Positions 35,226 through 40,907 of a stretch of DNA of 40,907 bases are shown one piece after another (position 1 is the stretch's first letter; each line of letters starts with the position of its first letter). The stretch is from Alistipes sp. (GTDB lineage: Bacteria > Bacteroidota > Bacteroidia > Bacteroidales > Rikenellaceae): contig JAJQED010000040.1 in the NCBI GenBank assembly GCA_021201825.1, forward strand, positions 1 to 40,907, read 5' to 3'. The position numbers and the translations under genes were made by a program. The notes below the pieces were generated by a model. The model saw nothing but the letters and a program-made list of their open reading frames with translations. It did no database searches and was not told the DNA's origin.

Positions 35226-35256
35226 TTGGTTACTAAATTAAAATAATTTACCTTTG
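35226..35256 (+). promoter_or_regulatory. Promoter of rpsO (and probably pnp)
   Basis: TTGG (35226-35229), a 19-bp A/T-rich spacer, then TACCTTTG (35249-35256), an exact -7 box with a near-consensus -33. The rpsO ATG is 64 bp downstream. Confidence 0.7.
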
Positions 35257-35319
35257 CGCACGCTTTGGCAGCACCGGAATAGGCCGATCTGCCGTAAAGT
35301 GGCTAACAATTTATTTATT

Positions 35320-35592
35320 ATGAGTTATTTATCACCGGAGAAAAAGCAAGAGCTTTTCGGTAAATACGGGCAGTCCAACACCAACACCGGTTCCGTGGAG
35401 AGCCAGGTAGCGTTGTTCTCTTACCGTATAGCACACCTTACGGAACACCTCAAAAAGAACAAACACGATTTCGGTACGCAGCGGTCCCTGTTGAAACTGG
35501 TAGGGAAACGCCGCCGTTTGCTGGAATACCTCAAGGAGAGGGATATCGAAAGGTACAGGGCGCTAATCAAAGCACTGAACCTCAGGAAATAA
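35320..35592 (+). CDS. rpsO: 30S ribosomal protein S15
   Basis: The start at 35320 gives 90 aa (MSYLSPEKKQELFGKYG); the frame is open from 35254, but that segment contains the -7 box and is untranslated leader. The S15 signature is complete: TNTGSVESQVALFSYRIAHLTEHLKKNKHDFGTQ followed by SLLKLVGKRRRLLEYL, which contact helices 20-22 of 16S rRNA. Length is standard (89-90 aa). It is the first gene of an rpsO-pnp pair, the arrangement known from many bacteria. A hairpin 28 bp after the stop probably separates or processes the two messages. Confidence 0.97.
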   Translation: MSYLSPEKKQELFGKYGQSNTNTGSVESQVALFSYRIAHLTEHLKKNKHDFGTQRSLLKLVGKRRRLLEYLKERDIERYRALIKALNLRK

Positions 35593-35619
35593 GCAACGTG
35601 AAACAAAGTTCTAAGGATT

Positions 35620-35658
35620 AAAGGCGATCCTGCACGGCAGTGCAGGTATTGCCTTTTT
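35620..35658 (+). terminator. rpsO terminator / possible RNase processing hairpin before pnp
   Basis: Inner stem CCTGCAC (35629-35635) with its complement at 35640-35646 and loop GGCA. An outer stem AAAGGC-GAT pairs with ATTGCCTTT through one wobble and a bulged T at 35647. A TTTTT run ends at 35658. The hairpin lies in the 227-bp rpsO-pnp gap. No separate TAnnTTTG box is evident before pnp, so partial read-through is likely. Confidence 0.75.
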
Positions 35659-35819
35659 CCGCTTTTTACCGGTACCGTACAGGGGGAAAGAGACAAAGCA
35701 GGTAAGGCAAACGAACGAAGCCGGGTGAACACATTGGATGCAGTTGCACGGGCACAGGCCGGGGAAATTTTAAGGCCGGGTCCGGGGCAAAAGGACGACA
35801 CACAAGAGGAAAAGTAAAT

Positions 35820-37958
35820 ATGACGATGTACAATGAAACGAGAAAGGTGATCACTCTCAGCGACGGTCGCGAGATAATCATCGAAACAGGAAAGCTTGCC
35901 AAGCAGGCTGACGGTGCCGTTGTAGTCAAGCAGGGCGATACGATGCTGCTTGCCACGGTGGTCGCCGCCAAGGATGCCAAACCCGACGTGGACTTCATGC
36001 CCCTTTCGGTGGATTACAAGGAAAAATACGCCGCCGCAGGCCGCTATCCGGGGGGCTTCCTCAAAAGGGAGGCACGCCCGAACGACAGCGAGATACTGGT
36101 GGCGCGACTCATAGACAGGGCCCTGCGCCCGTTGTTCCCGGACGATTACCATGCCGAGGTGTTCGTGAACGTAACACTTATTTCGGCTGACAAAGATACC
36201 CAGCCCGACGCCCTTGCGGGGCTTGCGGCTTCGGCCGCCCTTGCCGTGTCGGACATTCCGTTCGGCGGGCCTATCTCGGAGGTGCGCGTGGGGCGCATCA
36301 ACGGGGAGTATGTTATCAACCCCTCGTTCCCGCAGATGAAAGAGGCGGACCTGGATATTATGGTGGGTGCGACGTACGACAATATCCTGATGGTCGAGGG
36401 CGAAATGAAAGAGGTTTCGGAAGCGGACATGCTCGAGGCTATAAAGGTCGGCCACGAAGAGATAAAGAAACATTGCCAGGTGCAGATGGAGCTCAGCCGC
36501 GAGTTGGGCAAAGATGTAAAACGCACCTACTGCCACGAGGCAAACGACGAGGAGCTGCGCCGCCAGGTGATCGAGGCCACGTACGACAAGGTGTACGAGG
36601 TGGCAAAGAGCATGAGCGCCAAACACGAGCGTTCGGCCAAATTCGACGCCATCGAGGAGGAGTTCATCGCGACCATTCCCGAGGAAGAGCTCGCCGAGAA
36701 ACTTCCGTTGGTAAAGCGTTATTTCCATGACGACGTGCTTAAAAAGGCCATGCGCAACATGATCCTCAACGAGGGTCTGCGTCTGGACGGCCGCCGTACG
36801 GACCAGATCCGCCCGATATGGTGCGAGGTGGGTTACCTGCCCGCCGCCCACGGTTCGGCCGTGTTCACCCGCGGGGAGACCCAGTCGCTGACGAGCGTTA
36901 CGCTCGGTACCAAGATGGACGAAAAGCAGATCGACGAGGTGTTGGTACAGGGAAGCGAACAGTTCGTGCTTCACTATAACTTCCCGCCGTTCTCGACCGG
37001 GGATGCGCGTCCGTCCCGCGGTACGTCCCGCCGCGAGATCGGCCACGGTAACCTGGCTTACAGGGCGTTGAAGAACGTGGTTCCGCTCGGCGAGGACAAT
37101 CCCTATGCCGTGCGTATCGTGTCGGACATACTGGAATCCAACGGTTCGTCGTCGATGGCTACGGTTTGCGCCGGGACCCTTGCGCTGATGGACTGCGGGC
37201 TCAAGATAAAGAAACCCGTGTCGGGCATCGCCATGGGCCTTATCACGGATACCGCCAGCGGCAAGTATGCCGTGCTGTCGGATATCCTGGGTGACGAGGA
37301 CCACCTGGGCGATATGGACTTCAAGGTGACCGGTACCCGCGACGGTATCACGGCCACCCAGATGGATATCAAGGTGGACGGCCTGTCATACGAGGTGCTC
37401 GCCAACGCGCTGGAGCAGGCCCGCCAGGGACGGCTCCATATCATGGACAAGATGATGGAGACCATCTCCGAGCCGCGGGCCGACTTCCGCCCGTTCGTTC
37501 CGCGCATCGTTCAGATGCGTATCCCGTCCGAATTCATCGGTGCGGTAATAGGCCCCGGCGGCAAGATCATACAGGATATACAGAAGACTTCGGGCGCTAC
37601 CATCACCATCACCGAGGATACCGAGGCCCAGATCGGTATCGTGGACATCTTCTCGAACGATGAGCAGGCCCTCAAGATCGCCGAAGGGCGTATAAAGGCT
37701 ATCGTAGCCGTGCCGGAGGTAGGCGAGGTGTACCAGGGTAAGGTGAAGACCATCGTAGCTTTCGGGGCGTTCATCGAGATCCTCCCGGGCAAGGACGCGC
37801 TGCTCCACATTTCGGAGATCGACCACAAACGGTTCGAGACCATGGAGCAGACCGGCCTCAAGGAGGGTGACAGCATAGAGGTCAAACTTATCGGGATCGA
37901 CCCCAAAAGCGGCAAGCTCAAGCTCTCCCGCAAGGCGCTTATCCCGAAAAACAACTAA
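35820..37958 (+). CDS. pnp: Polynucleotide phosphorylase
   Basis: The 712-aa enzyme degrades RNA 3' to 5' by phosphorolysis as a trimer. It has two RNase-PH domains (about 8-225 and 320-545), the second with [23 protein letters not shown]; a linker helical domain; a KH domain with [16 protein letters not shown] (about 567-582); and an S1 domain, [31 protein letters not shown] (about 637-667). Length is typical. The ATG at 35820 (MTMYNE) is taken; an ATG two codons on is possible. It follows rpsO across a hairpin and ends at a perfect terminator (37995-38027). In E. coli the equivalent leader is an autoregulatory RNase III site; whether that holds here is unknown. Confidence 0.97.
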   Translation: MTMYNETRKVITLSDGREIIIETGKLAKQADGAVVVKQGDTMLLATVVAAKDAKPDVDFMPLSVDYKEKYAAAGRYPGGFLKREARPNDSEILVARLIDRALRPLFPDDYHAEVFVNVTLISADKDTQPDALAGLAASAALAVSDIPFGGPISEVRVGRINGEYVINPSFPQMKEADLDIMVGATYDNILMVEGEMKEVSEADMLEAIKVGHEEIKKHCQVQMELSRELGKDVKRTYCHEANDEELRRQVIEATYDKVYEVAKSMSAKHERSAKFDAIEEEFIATIPEEELAEKLPLVKRYFHDDVLKKAMRNMILNEGLRLDGRRTDQIRPIWCEVGYLPAAHGSAVFTRGETQSLTSVTLGTKMDEKQIDEVLVQGSEQFVLHYNFPPFSTGDARPSRGTSRREIGHGNLAYRALKNVVPLGEDNPYAVRIVSDILESNGSSSMATVCAGTLALMDCGLKIKKPVSGIAMGLITDTASGKYAVLSDILGDEDHLGDMDFKVTGTRDGITATQMDIKVDGLSYEVLANALEQARQGRLHIMDKMMETISEPRADFRPFVPRIVQMRIPSEFIGAVIGPGGKIIQDIQKTSGATITITEDTEAQIGIVDIFSNDEQALKIAEGRIKAIVAVPEVGEVYQGKVKTIVAFGAFIEILPGKDALLHISEIDHKRFETMEQTGLKEGDSIEVKLIGIDPKSGKLKLSRKALIPKNN

Positions 37959-37994
37959 ACATCGCTCCCCGGCATACGGGGGCACGCTTATATG

Positions 37995-38027
37995 AAAGAG
38001 GGGGCAGCCATCGGCTGCCCCCTCTTT
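37995..38027 (+). terminator. Terminator after pnp
   Basis: A perfect 15-bp stem (37995-38009 with 38013-38027), 3-nt loop and a U-run, 36 bp past the pnp stop. The rest of the 307-bp gap up to 38265 is markedly A/T-rich and holds the next promoter. Confidence 0.92.
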
Positions 38028-38188
38028 TTGCCCCGGAACGGTGCGGCAAGGGCAGCGATTAGTCAAAAAGTCGGATTTAATATAAACCGTACGTAATTAA
38101 CTTAAATAATTTTACGTTATTGTCGGGCAGGGTGTCTTAAAGTGGCAATAATTCAACGAGTAGGATGACTGTATTTAAAATTTATTCA

Positions 38189-38196
38189 TATATTTG
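38189..38196 (+). promoter_or_regulatory. -7 promoter box for the OmpA-like/TPR lipoprotein gene
   Basis: TATATTTG matches TAnnTTTG exactly and sits in a long A/T-rich stretch, giving a leader of about 60 nt before the ATG at 38266. A second, weaker candidate is ATACTTTG at 38200-38207. No clear -33 TTTG is seen. Confidence 0.5.
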
Positions 38197-38265
38197 TTAA
38201 TACTTTGGACCAATAGGAAACAATTTAACAATATAAATTCGATTAATTCATTTAATTTTTTGATT

Positions 38266-39936
38266 ATGAAAAGATTGGTGAAGGTAGGTGCCATACTTAC
38301 CGTTATGGCGCTCACTTTGAGCAGCTGTAACTGCTATAACAAGATGACCAAGAAGATTGACGACGTGAAAGTATCGGCGAATCCGGAGTTGCTTTCGCTC
38401 AAGGGGTCGACGGTGAACACGGACGTTACGGTCATTTTCCCGGCAAACTATTTCCACAAGAAAGCCATCATGCGGGTAACGCCGGTGCTGGTTTTCGATG
38501 AGGGTGAGATCGCCGGTACTCCGAAGTACCTGCAGGGGGAAAAGGTAAAGGATAACTATACGGTTATTTCCCGCAGCTTCGGCGGTTCGTATACCCAGGC
38601 TGTAAGCTTCCCGTACGACAGCAGGGCGGACCTCTCTACCATGGAGCTTCGCGTGGAGGTTAAATGCAAAACCGGCGAATTCGTCCGCGTTGCCACCATT
38701 CCCGTCGCACAGGGCATCAGCACCGTACAGAACAGCGCCGACTGGACCGCACACCTGTCCATCATGCCGGACAACTTTAAGAGGGTGACGACCATTTCTG
38801 AGAGCGCCGACCTGATGTACGTTATCAACAGCGCACAGGTTCGTACCAGCGCCCTTAACGCGGAACAGATTCAGATGCTGGAAGATTTCGTTCGGCAGCA
38901 GTCCGTTGCCGACCGCACCGAGCTCGAGGGCGTTCAGGCCAAGGGTTACGCTTCTCCCGACGGTCCGGTGAAATTCAACGACGAGCTTTCCCGCGACCGT
39001 TCGAACACCGGTAAGGAAGCCATCGCGAAGAAACTCTCCGACGTGAACACCAGCTTCGACGCCGCCGCTTACGGTGAGGACTGGGAAGGTTTCAAAGCCC
39101 TGGTAGAGGCTTCGAACATCCCCGACAAAAACCTTATCCTCCAGGTTCTCAGCATGGCCAGCTCGCCCGTACAGAGGGAGCAGGAGATCAAGAACATGGC
39201 ACAGGTTTACGACGTGCTCAAAAAACAGGTTCTTCCCGAACTGCGCCGCACCCAGCTGGTGGCTACGGCTAACGTTACCGGTAAGACCGATGCCGAACTG
39301 GTAGCCGCTACCAAGTCGGACATCAACTCTCTGGACGTAGAAGAGATGCTTTTCGCAGCAACGCTGGTTGACGACAATGCAGACAAAGCACGCATATACA
39401 AAGCCGCAGCCGACAAATATAACGACGTTCGCGCTTACAACAACTACGGTGTAGCCCTGGCAAAACAGGGTGAATATGCCGAAGCGAAACGCCAGTTCGA
39501 CAGGGCCGCAGGTATGCAGTCGGCTCCCGAGATCAGCAACAACCTCGGCGCCATCGCCCTCGCACAGGGCAATATCGACGAGGCCAAGAGGTATCTCTCT
39601 TCTCTCAACAGCGCCGACGCACAGGGTAACAAAGCCCTTATCGCGCTTGCCGAGGGCGATTACTCTACCGCAGCCCGTGGCCTGAACGGCTACAACCTTG
39701 CGGTTGCCGAGTTCTGCAACGGTAACCTGTCGGCCGCCAAAACGGCCCTGGGTAACAATACCTGCCCGTGTGCGGATTACCTGCGTGGCGTTATCGCAAT
39801 GCGCGAGGGTGACAGCACCGGTGCACTGGCACACCTGAAAACCGCTTCTTCGAAGTGTGACAAGGTGAAAGCCCGCGCCGCCAAAGACGTGGAATTTGCC
39901 CGCCTGCACGGTACTTCCGAATTCAACGCCCTCTAA
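38266..39936 (+). CDS. OmpA-like/TPR envelope lipoprotein, probably abundant
   Basis: The start at 38266 (556 aa, MKRLVKVGAILTVMALTL) gives a lipoprotein signal with lipobox LSSC (Cys21); upstream codons lie in leader sequence. An N-terminal beta-rich region (about 30-185) precedes an OmpA-C-like segment (about 205-275) with GYASPDGPVKFNDELSRDRS, similar to peptidoglycan-associated folds, though key residues are not certain. A helical linker is followed by TPR-like repeats (about 390-540: NNYGVALAKQGEYAEAKRQFDRA, NNLGAIALAQGNIDEAKRYL). Codon use differs from neighbouring genes, with more GGT, GTT, CGT and AAA, as in highly expressed genes. It is monocistronic, bounded by an A/T-rich promoter and a strong terminator. 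A role as a structural or scaffold lipoprotein is inferred. Confidence 0.85.
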   Translation: MKRLVKVGAILTVMALTLSSCNCYNKMTKKIDDVKVSANPELLSLKGSTVNTDVTVIFPANYFHKKAIMRVTPVLVFDEGEIAGTPKYLQGEKVKDNYTVISRSFGGSYTQAVSFPYDSRADLSTMELRVEVKCKTGEFVRVATIPVAQGISTVQNSADWTAHLSIMPDNFKRVTTISESADLMYVINSAQVRTSALNAEQIQMLEDFVRQQSVADRTELEGVQAKGYASPDGPVKFNDELSRDRSNTGKEAIAKKLSDVNTSFDAAAYGEDWEGFKALVEASNIPDKNLILQVLSMASSPVQREQEIKNMAQVYDVLKKQVLPELRRTQLVATANVTGKTDAELVAATKSDINSLDVEEMLFAATLVDDNADKARIYKAAADKYNDVRAYNNYGVALAKQGEYAEAKRQFDRAAGMQSAPEISNNLGAIALAQGNIDEAKRYLSSLNSADAQGNKALIALAEGDYSTAARGLNGYNLAVAEFCNGNLSAAKTALGNNTCPCADYLRGVIAMREGDSTGALAHLKTASSKCDKVKARAAKDVEFARLHGTSEFNAL

Positions 39937-39953
39937 CCGACGGGATCAAGTAT

Positions 39954-39989
39954 GATAAAGCCCCGGCTGTATACGGCCGGGGCTTTATC
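39954..39989 (+). terminator. Terminator after the OmpA-like/TPR lipoprotein gene
   Basis: A perfect 14-bp stem (GATAAAGCCCCGGC at 39954-39967 with its complement at 39976-39989), an 8-nt loop and a T-rich end, 18 bp past the stop. Confidence 0.92.
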
Positions 39990-40045
39990 TTGTTATCCGG
40001 CGGGCCGCAGGTGCTTGGGGGAAGATATGCGGCCGGAGAGGGGAG

Positions 40046-40075
40046 TTGTTAATCCAGATAAATTATTTTACTTTG
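40046..40075 (+). promoter_or_regulatory. Promoter of the DUF2271 gene
   Basis: TTG (40046-40048), a 19-bp A/T-rich spacer and TTACTTTG (40068-40075), one mismatch from TAnnTTTG. The ATG follows 30 bp later. Confidence 0.5.
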
Positions 40076-40105
40076 CGCTTCGGGTAAATTATAAACCTTT
40101 GGATT

Positions 40106-40645
40106 ATGAAAAAGTTAACAGGCTTATTCGCCGCGCTTGTCCTGGGGATCGGGGCGGCAATGGCCCAGTCGGGGCAGGTCGTGATCACGATGGATTACGA
40201 GCGGCAGGCCGGACCGGGCAGCAACCAATGGGCTGTTTATATCGAGGATCCGGCCGGGGAGATCGTCCGGACCCTGTACGTGACTAAATTTACGGCCGAC
40301 GGCGGATATGTCCGGCGTCCGGCATGTACCCCGGTGTGGGTGGAGAAATCCAATGTGGCCGGGATGGACCAGGGCGAGATCGATGCCCTTACCGGTGCCA
40401 CGCCGCAGTCCGGTCAGTTGGTATATGCATGGGACCTGAAAGACGATAAGGGCCGCGCGGTCGAAGCGGGAACCTATTATTTCGTCGTGGAGGGAACCTA
40501 TTGGGGCGACAACCAGGTTATGTTCCGTGAAGCTATTCCCATCGGGGATGGGACGGTTAAGGTGTCGGCAACCGGGCAATACAACTCCGACGAGGAGAAG
40601 AACCGAGGCATGCTCTCCGGAGTATATGCAACTTACAACCCGTAA
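40106..40645 (+). CDS. Secreted DUF2271-domain protein
   Basis: The 179-aa protein has a Sec signal peptide cleaved after Ala20 (GIGAAMA-Q), then a single beta-sandwich domain matching the DUF2271 family: VVITMDYERQ...NQWAVYIEDPAGEIVRTLYVTKF near 25-63, TPVWVEKSNVAG near 73-84, and DALTGATPQSGQLVYAWDLKDDKGRAVEAGTYYFVVEGTYWGDNQV near 93-138. The second part resembles a FlgD-like Ig fold. DUF2271 proteins are periplasmic, of unknown function, and often found near PepSY, ApbE or iron-uptake genes (recalled). Here it stands alone between two terminators. An apbE gene occurs in the window but 7 kb away, so no operon link is visible. Confidence 0.88.
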   Translation: MKKLTGLFAALVLGIGAAMAQSGQVVITMDYERQAGPGSNQWAVYIEDPAGEIVRTLYVTKFTADGGYVRRPACTPVWVEKSNVAGMDQGEIDALTGATPQSGQLVYAWDLKDDKGRAVEAGTYYFVVEGTYWGDNQVMFREAIPIGDGTVKVSATGQYNSDEEKNRGMLSGVYATYNP

Positions 40646-40662
40646 GGCGGCCACACCGTTTA

Positions 40663-40696
40663 ACTATAAAGGGACCCGACAGGGTCCCTTTATAGT
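40663..40696 (+). terminator. Terminator after the DUF2271 gene
   Basis: A perfect 15-bp stem (40663-40677 with 40682-40696), loop GACA, 17 bp past the stop, with T-rich flanks. Confidence 0.92.
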
Positions 40697-40742
40697 GTTA
40701 AATCGGCTACCGTTTAAGTCTTTTACAGCTCTGGATTCTTCA

Positions 40743-40907
40743 TCAGCCGGGATACGGTTCTCCGGGCGTGTCCTTTTATCGTTATGTCCACTGACCTTAC
40801 CGGATAAAGTTAGTCACTGCTCGGGGTTTGTCAGTGGCGGGGATGCGGCTCTTGCCGATGGTTTTTTATGGTTTTATCACCAGGCATTACCGGATAAAGT
40901 TCGTCAC
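40743..40907. repeat. Degenerate tandem repeat, 90-bp period, continuing past the window edge
   Basis: Two copies are visible. The best-conserved part, TTACCGGATAAAGTT followed by A/C and GTCAC, occurs at 40797-40817 and 40887-40907, exactly 90 bp apart. Upstream of it both copies share GGAT-purine-CGG-pyrimidine-TCT (40750 and 40840 regions) and a T-rich stretch, with many substitutions. An 8-bp inverted pair (CCACTGAC at 40788-40795, GTCAGTGG at 40830-40837) spans the junction. In the plus frame beginning at the ATG at 40626 there is no stop to the window end, so the repeat could encode a 30-residue unit ending LPDKV(S/R)H. That frame, however, runs through the preceding terminator and looks fortuitous from 40626. 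Copy number and origin are unknown. Confidence 0.65.

Noticed and set aside
35421-37304. 627-codon minus-strand frame across rpsO and pnp
   Set aside because: Antisense to two universally conserved genes and lacks any domain.
38248-39909. 553-codon minus-strand frame antisense to the OmpA-like/TPR lipoprotein
   Set aside because: The plus-strand gene has a signal peptide, lipobox, promoter and terminator; the antisense frame has none.
40626-40907. Open plus frame from ATG 40626 to the window end as a genuine gene
   Set aside because: Its start lies inside the DUF2271 gene and the frame runs through a perfect terminator. It is reported only as a property of the repeat, not as a CDS.

Overview
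The window looks like chromosomal DNA from a GC-rich member of the Bacteroidales, most like Alistipes or another Rikenellaceae (inference from gene content and base composition; no 16S rRNA gene is present). Supporting signs are the lipoprotein form of TamA (TamL) beside TamB, a TonB receptor with a carboxypeptidase-regulatory-like N-terminal domain, an S41 lipoprotein protease, and a PPi-type pyruvate phosphate dikinase. Several genes also carry the Bacteroidetes promoter box TAnnTTTG, and classical Shine-Dalgarno sequences are weak or absent. I see no rRNA, tRNA, CRISPR array, insertion sequence or prophage.

Layout. 1-6.9 kb: tamB (5' end missing) and tamL overlap by 4 bp and form the outer-membrane translocation and assembly module. 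6.9-8.4 kb: a small basic protein, a GlsB/YeaQ/YmgE membrane protein and a DUF554 membrane protein, all on minus. 8.4-13.2 kb: a cytoplasmic GH13 alpha-amylase and a 60-aa acidic protein (minus), then ppdK (plus). 13.2-17.2 kb (minus): nth followed by an S41 peptidase lipoprotein, and an isochorismatase-like hydrolase followed by an HSL-family esterase. 17.3-20.2 kb (minus): a small His-rich membrane protein followed by a TonB-dependent receptor, a likely metal-uptake pair. 20.2-24.5 kb (minus): nrdJ (B12-dependent ribonucleotide reductase), then pfkB-family kinase and folB. 24.6-25.6 kb: a methyltransferase behind a long, hairpin-rich leader. 25.7-31.5 kb: a complete three-gene RND efflux operon with a clear promoter. 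31.5-35.0 kb (minus): nfeD, apbE and a diacylglycerol-kinase-like gene. 35.2-38.0 kb: rpsO and pnp, with a hairpin terminator or processing site between them. 38.2-40.6 kb: an apparently highly expressed OmpA-like/TPR lipoprotein and a secreted DUF2271 protein. The last 0.2 kb begins a degenerate tandem repeat of 90-bp period that runs off the window.

Most of the window is housekeeping and envelope biology: outer-membrane assembly, drug efflux, nucleotide and folate metabolism, RNA turnover and DNA repair. No multi-gene system that looks wholly new is evident. The least explained elements are the structured leader at 24.6-24.8 kb, the His-rich protein/TonB receptor pair with its CxxC-bearing plug region, and the 90-bp repeats at the right edge, whose period is a multiple of three and whose plus frame stays open.
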